Below, one piece after another: positions 44,537 through 57,023 of a stretch of 64,000 bases of DNA. Every line of letters starts with the position of its first letter. The first letter of the stretch is position 1. The notes beneath the pieces were generated by a model. The model saw only the letters and a list, made by a program, of their open reading frames with translations, did not search any database and was not told the origin of the DNA. Position numbers and translations under genes: made by a program. Origin of the DNA: Zarea fungicola (taxonomy: Eukaryota; Ascomycota; Sordariomycetes; Hypocreales; Cordycipitaceae); contig FWCC01000204.1 of NCBI GenBank assembly GCA_900169235.1, positions 62,001 to 126,000 of the forward strand. Reading direction: 5' to 3'.

Positions 44537-47375
44537 TTATAGCCTGTCTGGGTCGAGGGCTGGTTGGGCATCATCGGCAGCCGTTTGCTCCAGGTTTGGA
44601 TCGCCATTTTCGTCATTCATCATTCCCCGTCCCTGAGATTGATGAAGATGATTAGATTGAGATTCTGAGCCTGATGGATCTGGGTGGATTGGTTGAGGCA
44701 TATGAGACAAGGTCCCATTAAGTGTCCTGTCACCAGCATACGCTGCAGTATTGTTCGGGTGTCGCTGCACATGATGCGGTCCTCGAGATGACCGGGAATC
44801 ATCATTGCCCGTATTTGTGTTCGGATTAAAGGCGTTAGAATCCACACTACCCATGCTGGCCGCCTGCTCGGCACCGCCCTGTAAGTTGTTCATGGGGCCG
44901 TTATTTGATAAGGCCTTCTTTCCTGTCCACTCGATCTCATTTGAGTACCCCAAAACATCAACTTTAAATATCCAGTCAACTTTACATCTATTATACAAGT
45001 CGTTCAGCTGCATAAAGTATTTTGCACAGGAATTCTTATGGTGCGTGGATTGGCCGACATTCAGACCAGACCATCGTGTCGACATGACCTCAAGGAACCC
45101 GAGTAATGTCCAAAAATCTTTGGAGAGGTCTGTTTTGTAGTAGCAGGAGTGAACTATTCATATGTTAGCTATATATGGACAAGACAAAAGAGCAGAGAAG
45201 TCATCAACGAACCTAAGAGAACGCGTGCACTGACAAAAACACAGAACGCGAACTGGCTTTCCACGATACCCTGATGAGGTGAGTTGTCCAGATATTTTTG
45301 AGTAATATTGGCCGTCTCAGCAGCAGCTGTTTCACAAGTCTCTGCACTAGAGAGCGTTGGAAGTTTGATCAAGTCAAGCCATTCAACTGGTGGGTACGCG
45401 ATCTGTTGGTGTAGTAGGATCATTGATGTGTTATGCGTAATGTGCGCAAGAGTCAGATTGGGATCCATGGTCACCACTGTTGGCTGGCGGGAGATGTTGG
45501 AGTCCTTCCACTTCTGTGGGAGAAACATTTTCCAGCTGCAATAAATGGAGGTCAGTATTTTGATGGCGTGAAAATATTGGACAAATTCTGTCATGTACGC
45601 ACCTGATTAACCGTAAATCCAGCTCCTTGAATCGCATGAGCCAGCTGCCCATTTCCTGGCGATCCCGATGATTAACCTTTTGCTGCAAAAAGAATGTCGT
45701 GACTCGACTCAGCGACTCGGTCGCCTCAATGCGATACGCAAAGGCTCCTAGGGTTGACGCGTCCGCTTTTCGGGTCGGCGTCGGCGCCACGCCATCACCT
45801 GCAGCTCTTCGCTGGTTTCGGTCACGCGAAGTGTCAACAAGATTGTAATCTGTTGCTGGAAACGCCATGAGACTTCCAATATCTCCGGCAGACCGGTCCC
45901 AGATGCCGAAAAATGGTGTGAGCACGGCCTCCTCGCTATGCCACAAGCCTCCGTCCGCGGGGAGACGTCGATGGACGTCATTCGACGTTAGGCTCGTATT
46001 CCATCTACACATTCTCATTAGCAAAGTTCTCCGGCTTGTCTGTTAGTTGCGAGTATACATACCCTGTGGTTACTGAGCAAAACCTGTAATTCAACTGTTA
46101 GGTCGCATTCTGAATAAGTAGTTGCAAATGAAGTTTGCCCACCTATCCAAGTTGAAGATGGTCCAAAATACCCTGCGCCGCTCTTCCTCCTCCGTCCAAT
46201 CTTCTGCCCGAGGCAAGGACGGCCGCGGCTGAAGGGCAGGTCCTTTGTCGTGGTTTTCGGACTCGACGCTCAACTGAAGATACTCTACAGTTCTAGTCAA
46301 TGATCCCACGAGGGGCCATGCGCGAGACACTCGTCCCGATCCGATCTGTGGAGTAGATGATTAGCTGGTGTGTTGGGCTGAGGCGAAGGGGAAGAATGAG
46401 GTGGCCATACATCTTCAAAACATATGATGACTAACGCCTGCAGATTCTCCACGTATAATCCGTCCATTGCCGTCAAGATGACACTCCTGCGGTACTGCTC
46501 ACAGATACTCTCAATGTTACCAAGTGCTTCCGTCATTTCTGCACAGTCAAGATGTTTGAGCACGGCTACTACCATGGCCTGTAGGACAACTTGTAACCGG
46601 TATCGCTCCTGCGCATCGTTTATTCGCCGACGGAACCTCTTTTCGTGAAATATTGGAATCCATGGTTGCAGATGTGAAAAGAACAGATCAATGACTGCAT
46701 CTAATATTTCTCCCGGTGGTAGATTAGTGGGCAGATCCATCAGATCATCTTGTTCTCTGAATGCAGAGTCCTGGACCCTTCGACGCTTGTTTCGATTTAT
46801 GGCTGGGGCTGAGTGTAGCGATTCTGAGATACGACTGTCTGTGGCTTGATCAATTTCTCTCTTGGGTGCCTCCTGTCTTTGCGTTTTCTGCGACAAAGGT
46901 GCCTGTAGGTGCTCGAGGAGCAATTCCAGCCCTTCCCGGATTACAGAGGCTGCGTCTGTATTGGTCACGGACCCCTCCCGGATAACCGCTGGAGTTTTTG
47001 CTGTATTTTGTAAAAATACGGCATCTTCTAGGGCATCTAATCCAGATAGTAAGCACTTGGAAGTTGAGATTCTTCTGGGCGGACACTTACCAACTCGTCG
47101 TCGGAGAGCTTCGACTGCTCCGACTTTCAACCCTGGCTTCTCACGGTCGCCATCATAGGTACAGATAGAGCCTAGTCATCCGGAATGTGAATACCCGCTA
47201 AATCGGCCACTAGTTGCGCTTCCCTTCCCCGTGGGCAAGGAGCAAAAGACGTACCTTGTCTGCGGCAGGCACTACAAAGTGGAACTTCCCGCGAGCATCG
47301 GAGCTTTCGTCTCCTACAAGCGCCACATGCAGGCCTGTCATCGATGCTGTTTGGGGCGAGGGGCTCCGATTCCAT
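44537..47375 (-). CDS. Zn2Cys6 transcription factor of the glycan-use block
   Basis: Eight exons (47375-47255, 47171-47091, 47036-46411, 46345-46143, 46083-46063, 46004-45603, 45535-45213, 45153-44537) give about 797 residues, all junctions in phase. The zinc cluster begins [11 protein letters not shown], then CSACRRQ and, across intron 1, GSIC, so all six Cys are present only after splicing. A basic/coiled-coil stretch (ALRRRVDALEDAV) follows, then a middle homology region with [19 protein letters not shown] and [13 protein letters not shown]. The C-terminal 150 residues are Asn/Ser/Pro/Gln-rich, typical of an activation tail. One exon is only 21 bp. Likely local regulator of the DUF2264/GH88/transporter genes, by position. 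Confidence 0.82.
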
Positions 47376-48128
47376 CTTGTCGGTTGCGGTGCGGGATAAT
47401 GGCAACACGTGTGCGGACTGCTCGTCCCCGGGAGAGTGCCCAACTTTATAGATATGCGGGAGAATTGGGCCCGACAACTTGCCCAGGGAACCGAAGCATC
47501 AGTCCACATTTCCATAGAGCCGGGGGCAAGTAATACCCACGCCACGTTTGTGAAAGGCGGAAACCACGCGCGGGGAAGACAAGGCTCTGCTGGTGGCGCC
47601 AGCCTTTTCTCTGCTGTTAACTTGGGGAAATTTTCTCAAAATGACTGTGGCTCGTGGCACATGAGCCCCAAGCTCCAGAAATTCATCATTGTGACTCCAA
47701 TTCGTAAAATTACACCCCATGTAAATGAACAGCGTAGCTACAGACACTTCAGGATTTGGCGTTGGGGCTGAACGCCGGCCGCATCGGTTAACGACTCATG
47801 TGAACGCTAGGTCCGCTGGATGCCGGCAATAGAACACTAACTTAGTCGATGGGTCAGTGTTGTTTCTTTCATCTCATGCCGGCGGCCGACATCACATGCG
47901 GTAACGTGTAGTAATCAGCAGCAACCCTAAAGATGAAGGTATCTGTTTGACTACGCCTGGACGGTGGTTCGGCACTAATATGGCTATATTTCTTGTTCGA
48001 TGGGTAATTACAAACATTTATCATCTAGAAGATCTCTATGATTTAGGTGTGGTAATAGAGGCTCGGGAGTTGCGACCGAGCAAACAGCTTTCCAAATCTA
48101 GCTAATGCGTCCACATATGGCGTAGCAG
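47376..48128. other. Intergenic
   Basis: Promoter side of the regulator and 3' flank of the GH88 gene. No supported gene. Confidence 0.45.
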
Positions 48129-49812
48129 CTATACCAGTCCCATTCTCAGCAATTGATTGCCGAACTCCAAGAGGTAGTAATCGCCATACACAAGCCCATG
48201 ATCACTGTAGCGATGATGATCACGAGCATTGTGGTTCGCGGTGGCGTTTTTTAAGATTGCGTCAAAACGCTCGCCCTGAACAGCATCCTTGACCTCGATC
48301 GTCTCTCCAGCGTCTTTGTGGCCCGCAAATTGGGCCTTTTCTCGTGATAGGGAATACTTCAGGGTATCGCTAACAATCTTGATCGACATGGAAAAATACC
48401 TCTGTGCAAGGGTCGCGTCACCAAGCGCGGTCATGGACTGCGAAAGAAGCAGCATGCCGTTGGCGGCGATAATTCCAGCCGAGGAGTCTCGGAGCGGATT
48501 CGACTCGTCCTCAATGGGAGCATCAAAATCCCAAAGCGGCACGTAGCGACCGGCGGTGGCATGCTGCTGCGATGGCACGGGTTGCTCGACGCAGGCCGGC
48601 GCGGTCTCCAGCCTCCAGATGAAGTACTCTGCCATCCCACAGGCAGTGAGGAGGAATTCCTCATCCTTGGTCCACTGGTACGTCTGCGCATATCCAAAAA
48701 TGCCCCATGCCTGACCGCGCGCCCAAGTTGATTCGGCCTTGTAGCCTTGGGCTGTTCGGCGTTCCTTGACCTGCCCACTTTTCGGATCAAAGTTTACAAC
48801 ATGGCAGTGAGAGTATAGGGGAAGCTGGTAGGTTTTGTCGATGCGACCCGGAGCTCTCTCCGTTCGGAGATGCGACCGCATCACAGTCTTGGCGTGCGCA
48901 GTGGCCATGTCAGCGAACTGGGGATCCGAAAGATGCTCAGAAGCATAGAATAGCAAGTCCAGGTTCATCATGCTGTCTATGATGACCAAAAAGTCGTCCG
49001 ACATGCTGGTGATGGAGACATCTTGCTGGGAGAGTACATCCCAACTGCGGATCGCTGCCATGTTTGGATCATATCTGCTGGCAAGACTCTGCGCCGCCGT
49101 TAACACAGCTTGCAGGCTTTCCGGTCTGCTCGTCAGCTCCCAATCCTTCCGCAGCGACGGCTGAATAATAAATCCCATGTCGTGAGTATCAGTTCGCCCT
49201 GCCATTGCTTCAACCGGCCCGGTCCAAGCCTTGCACAGGACGTCAAGCTCCTGTCGCAAAGACGGAACCGTGAAAGGAAGAGGAACCCCTTCGTGGCCGA
49301 GGTATGGAAATGCCTTTGGATACTTGACGGCTCGTTCCTTGAGCTGGTAAAGACTGCCTGGGAAGAAGCCACAGGTCCAGAAGTCTGCTTCTCGCAGGAC
49401 ATACTTTCCAGTGGCTCCATCATGCTGTGGTACGAATTCCGGATACGCAGCAGGTGGATTCTGGTAGTCATAAGTAAAAGGGCATCTGCAACAGGGGCAA
49501 CAGTCGACTCACATTATTCCGCAACCCTTCTGTCGCCGCCCTGATCATTTTTGCAGTAACACTCTCCGAAAACAGCTCCAGAAGAACCGGAGGTAGGCTA
49601 TGAGAGCTATTTAAGGTAAACCCCTCGACTTGTTGGAATCGTTGGAGGCCCGAAGACACGGAGCCATTTAGAGATGTGGTCTTCTTGCTGGCCTCTCGTG
49701 CGTCCTCTTTTTCGCCGACAGCAGACTCTCTGGCTCCATTTTGTTGCGAAGCAGGACCAACTGCGTGGTATCCTGACACAAGAGTCGCAACCGAGTCGTC
49801 AGCCGTAATCAT
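48129..49812 (-). CDS. Glycoside hydrolase family 88 (unsaturated glucuronyl hydrolase)
   Basis: Two exons (49812-49513, 49460-48129, intron 52 bp) give 543 residues. Removes the 4,5-unsaturated uronic acid left by polysaccharide lyases. Marks: WTCGFFPGSLYQL, the first catalytic-region Asp in GRTDTHDMGFI, the second in DDFLVIIDSMMNLDLLFYAS, WARGQAWGIFGYA, and LWDFDAPIEDESNPLRDSSAGIIAANG. No signal peptide, so oligosaccharides are probably imported first, which suits the sugar transporter it is divergent from. The first 80 residues are extra to the bacterial family and low in conservation. The splice is chosen because it restores frame into PEFVPQHDG. Confidence 0.92.
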
Positions 49813-50365
49813 TTCGTTTTCTATCGCGTACGAGCTGTTTGAGCTGAGAGTATATCAAGCAGAGTAATAGGCAGCTAGAGGCAAGGTAGCTTTAGCTGAA
49901 CTGCTATTGAATTCAATTCAACAGAAGCAGTTCATCCTTCTTTTCAATAAATTATCTTCCAAAAATATGTCCGCGACAGGAGATTCGAACGTAGTAGGAT
50001 ACCGAGCCCGTCGATTGCCTCTACACCACACAGCGGAGGTGAACTTGTCCGGTGTGGGAGGGTCTCGGGCGAGTGTACGGGCCAAGTAGCGCCGAGCACA
50101 TTCGCCCGAGTGATGGTTCCAGAGCCGCCTCCAACAGCCACTACGACGAGTCATAACGTTATTGGACCAAGTTGTTTAGCCCATGCTCGACTGGACCCTC
50201 CCCGCGTTTTTTCATCTCGCGTAGTGGGCCATGGCTTTTAATAGGGCCGTTGTTAGTTATATAAGAAACCGTGGATCGACATGTCTCGCTCTTGGGAATG
50301 TTCAGTGCACAGTGCATACTCATCCTTCTTCTTTAACTGTCCTTGAGAAAGCAATAATATCGTGC
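49813..50365. promoter_or_regulatory. Divergent promoter of GH88 and sugar transporter genes
   Basis: About 550 bp between start codons. TATATAAG at 50258-50265 lies about 105 bp before the chosen transporter start. The frame continues upstream through this box, which argues that the upstream 45 codons are not translated. Confidence 0.55.
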
Positions 50366-51976
50366 ATGATGTCGGTCGGAAGAGACTCGGACAACTTTGA
50401 GGGTCTTACCCTCAGAGATGTCATCCCAACTGGCCGGAAACCATGGTATAGAGATACTGTGCTGTTGAGACTCAACGGTCTCTTGCTCTGTGCTCTTCTC
50501 ACCATGACAGCTTCTGGCTACGACAGCAGCATGATCAACGGAATGCAATCGCTCCCCCAGTGGAGGCAGTTCTTTGGAAAACCGACAGGCACCCGGCTCG
50601 GCGCGATGACATTTGGTCCCACTGGTGGCATCTTGATCTCGGTCCTGGTTTCTTCGCAACTCTGTGAGAAATTTGGGCGCCGAAAGCCCATTTTTGGTGG
50701 CTCTTGCATCATCATTCTCGGTGCTATTTTGCAGACCGCTGCCGTCAACTACGGCATGTTTGTCGCCTCTCGTTTTCTTGTCGGATTTGGCCTTGGAATT
50801 GTCGCCACGGCCGCACCACCTCTGCTCACCGAGTGTGCATACCCCTCTCAGCGCGGCAAGCTCGTCTCCATGTACCTCGCCACGTGGTCATTCGGGTCTC
50901 TGATTGCTGCGTGGATCACGTTTGGCACCTTCACAATGAAGGGTTCGTCGTGGAGCTGGAGAATCCCCAGTGTCCTGCAGTGCTTCTTCTCCATCATTCA
51001 GGCTACTTTGAGTATCTGGTGTCCTGAATCGCCTCGATGGCTCATCTACCAGGGTCGTCGTCGCGAGGCCCTCGACATTCTGATCAAGTACCATGGCCAC
51101 GGTGACCCCAACTCCCGATTGGTGCGCTTTGAAATGGCCGAGATTACAGCCACGCTGGAAATCGAAAAGGTGCAGAAGCTGTCTCGGTGGTCAGAATGGA
51201 TTGCTACTCGGGGAAACAAGCATCGACTATTCCTCGCTGTCTACATTCCCATGATGTTGCAGTGGGCAGGCAACGGCCTCACCTCGTACTACCTGTCCAA
51301 AGTGCTCAACACAATCAACATCACAGCGCCGCGAACGCAGCTCATCATCAACGCCTGCCTCTCGTGCTGGAGCTTCGTCACTGGTGTCTTCTTTGCCACC
51401 ATGGTCGACAGGGTTGGTCGTCGGCGCTTGTTCCTTGCTAGTATGAGCGGCATGTTGGTATCCTACATCATCTGGACAATCTGTTCTGCGCTGAACCAGG
51501 AGCATCACTTCAAGGACAAGGGCTACGCCGCGGGTGTGCTGCTGATGATCTTCATCTTTAGCGCCAGTTACCACATCTGCTCACCGGCGGCACCGACATA
51601 TATCATGGAAGTTGTGCCATTCTCTCTGCGTGCCAAGGCATCCATGCTGTATCAGCTGACTGGAAACCTGGCCAGTCTATACAACAGCTTCGCCAACCCC
51701 GTTGCCATGGACGCCATCGGATGGAAGTATTACATTGTCTGGTGTGTCGTCATCGCCATTCACCTTGGTCTGATTTACTTCTTCTTCCCCGAGACCAAGG
51801 GCCTGGGCCTGGAAGAGGTCGCCGAGGTCTTTGACGGACCAAATGCGCTTGCTGGTGTGAACGCTATGAAGGAGATGGGTCTGGATGTTCACGCGGACAA
51901 GGCGTTGGCGATTGGAGCTGAGGATGGACTGACACGAAGAAAGGGGACAGTTGTAGTAGAAGTTGAAAAGGCCTAA
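50366..51976 (+). CDS. MFS sugar transporter
   Basis: About 536 residues from the Met of SVGRDSDN; an upstream in-frame Met adds 45 residues but would place the start before the TATA box. Sugar-porter family marks: GYDSSMINGM in helix 1, KFGRRKP in loop 2-3, RFLVGFGLGI, PESPRWLIYQGR after helix 6, DRVGRRRLF, and PETKGLGLEE after helix 12, with twelve hydrophobic segments. Similar fungal proteins import lactose, cellobiose or hexoses. Codon use is C-rich in the second half, suggesting good expression. Divergent from GH88, so it likely imports the oligosaccharides that enzyme cuts. Confidence 0.94.
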   Translation: MMSVGRDSDNFEGLTLRDVIPTGRKPWYRDTVLLRLNGLLLCALLTMTASGYDSSMINGMQSLPQWRQFFGKPTGTRLGAMTFGPTGGILISVLVSSQLCEKFGRRKPIFGGSCIIILGAILQTAAVNYGMFVASRFLVGFGLGIVATAAPPLLTECAYPSQRGKLVSMYLATWSFGSLIAAWITFGTFTMKGSSWSWRIPSVLQCFFSIIQATLSIWCPESPRWLIYQGRRREALDILIKYHGHGDPNSRLVRFEMAEITATLEIEKVQKLSRWSEWIATRGNKHRLFLAVYIPMMLQWAGNGLTSYYLSKVLNTINITAPRTQLIINACLSCWSFVTGVFFATMVDRVGRRRLFLASMSGMLVSYIIWTICSALNQEHHFKDKGYAAGVLLMIFIFSASYHICSPAAPTYIMEVVPFSLRAKASMLYQLTGNLASLYNSFANPVAMDAIGWKYYIVWCVVIAIHLGLIYFFFPETKGLGLEEVAEVFDGPNALAGVNAMKEMGLDVHADKALAIGAEDGLTRRKGTVVVEVEKA

Positions 51977-52726
51977 GCCACTTGTCAGTCTTCTAACACT
52001 ACTTACCTTTCACTGTCGTACAGCTTTCGAGGCGGCTGCCAATTCTGCGTTTGTCCATTACTGGATTTCATCAGCTCGTAATACGATTTAATATTATTTA
52101 TCAAAATAAAACTAGGGTTAGCCCATCATCATGCCTAATATTCTACTTCTGTGATCTGGCCTGCATGCGACGGCCCAACGAGAGACAGTTGACCTGCCTG
52201 TTGGAGCCCAGCTAGGCTCAGCTCACACAGGAGTCATGTAGAGCTAACAGTGGCGGCTGAATTGGATTTCAGATGGACCCGGGATGAAACCCTTGATGGT
52301 CCTGCGACATCTTTAACGTGCCCACGCTCAAAATTTAGCCCGACGGAGGTCTTTAGCCTCCGATCAGCGATATTAATTTCAATGTGCATTGCCGGGACAG
52401 ATCATTAACACCCCGCAGTACATCTACAGCTGAGCATTGTTAGCAGAGTGTCGGGAATAGCCCCCCCTGCTTCGGACATCGGCAGTTGGTAGTGCGCCGA
52501 AATGCACTAAGCGGCCCCATTTTACAGGGGACGATGCGACGCTCAGGCACTATAAGCTTAAAAAATACAGTGGGCCAGCAGCTGGGCTTCAGCATCTGCC
52601 GGCGGACCAGGCGCTGATGGGCTTCCTCAAACACCACAAACCTGCAGCAGCGTGGCATGGCATTGATCGTATGCTACATGCAGCTTATCGGCGCCGGTTT
52701 TCAAACAAGACAGACCTGTCAGGGAA
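51977..52726. other. Intergenic
   Basis: Terminator of the transporter and promoter of the next regulator; no gene seen. Confidence 0.45.
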
Positions 52727-54981
52727 ATGTCTGCACATTATCTGCCTGGAGACAGCCAATTGCCTCCTCGAGCGGCTCCGTCATTGCTGCAGGCCAATCG
52801 GCGTAAGAGACTCAGGATTGAGACTGCCTGCGATCGCTGCAGGAGTCACAAGGTCAGATGTGATGGCGTTCGACCAGGTATTTGATTTCGTTCAGATTGC
52901 TTTTTCATGTCTTGTTGCATCATATTTCACCAACTAACAGCAATGCAGCCTGTGGCAACTGTGCACGGAAACGCGAACACCAGGAGAGCTGCTGTTATGG
53001 GGCAAACACAAATCCCCCTCCGGCCCCTGGCGTCAGTGCGTCTCTGGATAAACACAATATTAAATCTTTGAGGCCGTCCAATGCAAATATTGAATCTCTA
53101 CATTCATCTACATTGCTTGACGAAGCCCGAAACCCGCCTCGCGCGGCACTGAATCCGCCAAGACCAATTGCTGCGAGGCCGTCTGAGCAGACTTCGCCGC
53201 CGACACTGTTACTCCCCAGTACAGCCACAGCCGATTCAATGACAGCTGTGAGCGAGGAAGCAAGTACGGAATTTTTTGGAAGCAGCAGCGCTGGATCATT
53301 TACTGCGCAGATCAAAGCTGCGGTCGACGCTCGACTAGTTGACTGCCCTGCTCGCCATCCATGCAAGCCTCCAGCCCCAGCCTGTAGTCGAGCAGCCTCA
53401 AACACCAGACGACGCCGTCACGATAGCATGAGCAAAATTCGCCTACCCACACGAAAACTGGCGGATGAACTGATGCGGACCTATTGGCTGTACATTGATC
53501 CCCTGTATCCTTTTCTGAACAAGTTGGAGTGGCGGAAACATTATGCTCGTCTTTTCGCCGGACAGCCACTCGACACTGAGGAAGCCGTATTCACTGCCTC
53601 ACTGAATGTAGTGTTTGCCTTGTCGACACAGTTGCATGAGGGTCAAGACGCCACCCTCCGAAACGAAAGCAGCCGTGGTTTTTTTCAGCGTGCCAAAGAC
53701 CTTGTTGATGTCACAATTTGGACTCCCGGCACCCTAGAAGATATTCAGTATCTCCTAATTACGAGCCAGTACCTTCAATCCACAAACTCTCCTCATCAGA
53801 CATGGATGATAGTCGGCATGGCAGTGAGGATTGCCCAGAGCCTCGGCCTACACCTACCCGAAACTGCTGCCGCGAGAGCCTCGAGCCATGAGACGGAGCT
53901 GTACCGTAAACTGTGGCATGGCTGTGTTTTAATGGACCGGTTTGTATTTTGCATCCCCCCGTCCTTTGTTTGCTACTGAATGGCTGCTCTCTAACAAACC
54001 CCCAGAATGGTGGCGCTGACGCACGGTCGGCCAGCTATGATCTCGGCAGAACTCGCCGCTGCCGTTCCTCGACCATCCATTTTGAAAGATGGTGCCCAGA
54101 CCCCCAAAGACTACACTGACGTTGCATTCTTCGTCAAGTCTGCAGAACTTTATGAAATTACTCATAGATTAGTAGAGACATTGTACTCTGCCTCGAATGC
54201 TCCGGAAAAGCGAGTAAAGCCAAGCAAGCGAGTCGTGAGCGAGCTGGCCAACATTGTCCAAATTGATGGCGACATGGCGGAGTGGGAGCAAAGCCTTCCA
54301 AAGAAGCTCCAGCAGCACTCTCTGGGCACAATTGCAGCGCGGCCTAGTATTATACTTCGGTTGCGTTTTTTGCACGCTCGTATTCTACTTTTGCGACCAA
54401 TTCTAAGTCTCGTATGCTTGACGCCGGACACCGACGCGGACACAGAAACACTGGCCAGTAAGCTTCACCAGCAGTGTGCACTAGAATGCGTTGCTGTTGC
54501 AAATGCTACCATTCAGATCTTCTTTGACCACCAGGTCTCAGATGGTACCGTGGGCCTGTTGCCGGCCTGGTGGTATCGCCTATACTACCTCTTCTCCGCG
54601 TCGACTGTGCTAATTGCCGCCAAACTGCGGCCGGATGTATTTCCTACCGATGAAATTCATCACTCTTGGGAGAAAGCGATACATGTTTTCGAAGCCCTCC
54701 AGCAGGTCAGCCTATCCGCACGAAAGTGCATCGCGGCATTGAATATTTTGTCCAGCAAGATTCTCGCTACTAAATTTGGCGCAACGCAAGCTCCAGCGGA
54801 AGCGACTGAGCCGCAAGACGCGCAAGAAACCCCGATGAAGCCCGATTTCACTTGCAATGATGGGGAGCTAGGCACGTTAGACGGCTTTGACTTTAATCTC
54901 GACAATTTCAATTTCGATGTAGACGTTGAGGACTATTCTTGGCTTAATGAAGTAACGTCTTGGAATTTTTTGAGTGGGTAA
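52727..54981 (+). CDS. Zn2Cys6 fungal-specific transcription factor
   Basis: Three exons (52727-52877, 52949-53939, 54006-54981) give 705 residues. The zinc cluster (TACDRCRSHKVRC, then after the intron CGNCARKREHQESC) is preceded by a basic RRKRLR stretch. The linker is Pro/Ser-rich; the middle homology region starts near residue 200 with PTRKLADELMRTYWLYIDPLYPFL and carries GMAVRIAQSLGLHLPE and the LWHGCVLMDRMVALTHGRP segment that intron 2 interrupts. The acidic C-terminus (FDFNLDNFNFDVDVEDYSW) looks like an activation domain. The start is the first Met in frame that keeps the basic run. It may regulate the GH88 block or the esterase downstream. Confidence 0.88.
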
Positions 54982-55659
54982 AGGCACCAGTCTCAGTACT
55001 CGCTCAAATCCATTCGCATCTCATGGGCAAAATCGCGAAGTATTTCTAATTTATCTAGTATTGACCACTGCTACGGAGATGCGGACTCCATCGCTACCAA
55101 TATACTGGCAGGTTTGGCATTTATACCTCGGCTGGCGTTCAAGCGGAGTCTGCCGCCGTTTCCTCGACGGCGGGCGGTCAACTGGTCTATTCCATAACGG
55201 CCACTTTCTTGATAGCCCTTGTCATCATACGGGCGCGCTCCAGGTTCAATAGGATGTACGAGTTCAATAAACCGTAATTCATATGCTGTTTTACGCTTCA
55301 CAATGGGGGCTGGCCATGTACCATTTTTTAAAGCAATTGTGTGGAAATGCACATTTGGTATTCTTCCAAAGTTGGCCGGAAATTTGTCACTGCATTTTCT
55401 TGCAGTCTTGTCGCATAACGGATCCTTCTCAATGACTTTAAGTTTTAAGGCGCAGTATTGATAGGGTGTCTTTCTTTGCTTCTTTCTTGTCTTAGCCGTT
55501 ATGCAAAGGAGTTATGTAGTATCCGCTGACTCGCCTGTCTCGGCGACGCGGGGTTCAACAAACAATCACACGTTAAAGCCTCGGCTGGCCCTGGACGACA
55601 TAACATACACTTGACTCTTCGCGAAACCCGACGTCTGGTCGCAACAAGCCATTTAAACC
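54982..55659. other. Intergenic
   Basis: Promoter of the esterase-like gene; no gene seen. Confidence 0.45.
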
Positions 55660-57023
55660 ATGTCGCCATCTACAAACGCTGTTTTGCCGGGGCCGGGGCC
55701 AATGACCCTTTTTGACAAAGTTGCCTTGTCCTGGGCTGTCCCGTTGACATGTATGTGAATTGCCCTATCATCACCGACAATTTCCATGTCACCCGATGCG
55801 TTTAAGACGCCGTGTCACTAATAACCCTCACCTACATCATAGTGAGCCGCACTGTCTTGGGCTTCGTATCACGCTACACCACCCGCTCATCCTCACTTCA
55901 ATGGCGCCAGCAGCTCCTGGTCGCCTTCCTACAAGCCGCGCGGGGGACTCTAAACCAGCGATACACTTTTGCCCAGTCCAGGTTGCAACTCACCGGTGTC
56001 GCCGTCAAGAAATACTGCGACACTCACAAACTCACCCATACCGCTGTCAACGTCGCTGCGCACAGCGAGACCACTGCAAGTGTTACGGGGGAGGATTCCT
56101 CCCCTTCCATCACAGTGACACTACACGTCGTCACCCCCACCGATGCACCTGCACTGGGGCCGACGCTCGTGTACACCCATGGCGGAGGCTATCTCAACCC
56201 GCTGCAGGCGGCAGGCCACATGCCCTTTGCGCTATCATGCGCGGCAGCGTGCGGCGCGAGGCGACTCGTCATCGTCGAGTACGCGCTCACCACGGAGCAT
56301 GTGTACCCAGCACAGCTCGTCCAAATGGTGGCCGCAGTGAAGCACCTCCTCCAGCACGGCACCGTTGCCGAGGGCGGCGCTCTCCAGCCAGACGATCTGG
56401 TTCTCGCAGGCGACAGTGCCGGCGGCCATCTCATCGCCAGCCTGCTCGCGCACATTGCGCGGCCATCGCCGCACGCACCACCGTTGCCAGAGGTAGGCGG
56501 CGGCCAGGGACAGAAGCCGCTCCGTGGTGTGGTGATGGTGTCGCCGTGGGTGACGATGCGCACCACCGACGCCTCGTTCACCGCAAACCATGACAGCGAC
56601 TTTCTCTCCGCGCAGCAGCTGGAGATATTCACCCGTCACTTCTCTCCCGCGCCTGGCGAAGTATGGGCATGTCCTCTTGAGGCTGACGGGGCCGCAGCGG
56701 TGTGGGACGACGCCTTTCCCCGCGCAGCACCCGGCGGAGCTGGTGGTGAGACTGCTACTGGTATTGTCAAGAAGACGCTTGTAACAGCAGGGGCTGCAGA
56801 GACATTATTTGACTCGTGCGTAAAATTTGCAGGGGAGCTTCTTCATGCGGACATGACGGTTTTGGGCTCTGGCGAGCAGGTTGCAGCCGACGTGAGTGGC
56901 AAGGACGTGGTGCTGACTATTGCGCCTGATGAAGTTCATGTTCAGCCCATATTGGATTCCGCGATCGGATATGCAGAGGGAGCTTCCACAAAGGCTATTA
57001 TGGCATTTCTAAAATCTGTTTAA
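55660..57023 (+). CDS. HSL-type alpha/beta hydrolase (esterase/lipase)
   Basis: Two exons (55660-55750, 55807-57023) give 435 residues. A membrane helix near residues 25-50, built across the intron (WAVPLT then YAVSLITLTYIIVSR), anchors the protein. The hydrolase part has the oxyanion motif THGGGYLNP, nucleophile elbow GDSAGGH, and the C-terminal PDEVHVQP region holding the His. These mark the hormone-sensitive-lipase/arylacetamide-deacetylase group (alpha/beta hydrolase-3), acting on short-chain or acetyl esters. Several Gly/Ala-rich insertions make it longer than usual. GC-rich coding sequence compared with neighbours. Confidence 0.87.

Noticed and set aside
49960..50085. tRNA-like stretch on the minus strand (TTCGAAT loop, followed by a T run)
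   Set aside because: The acceptor ends pair only partly and the T-arm stem does not pair, so it is not a sound tRNA gene; at most a decayed one.
50231..50365. Upstream start for the sugar transporter adding 45 residues
   Set aside because: That start would put the TATATAAG box inside the coding region, and the added residues are unlike transporter N-termini.
55760..56593. 277-residue Arg/Pro/His-rich plus-strand frame
   Set aside because: Overlaps the esterase gene in another frame; composition typical of a shadow in GC-rich DNA.
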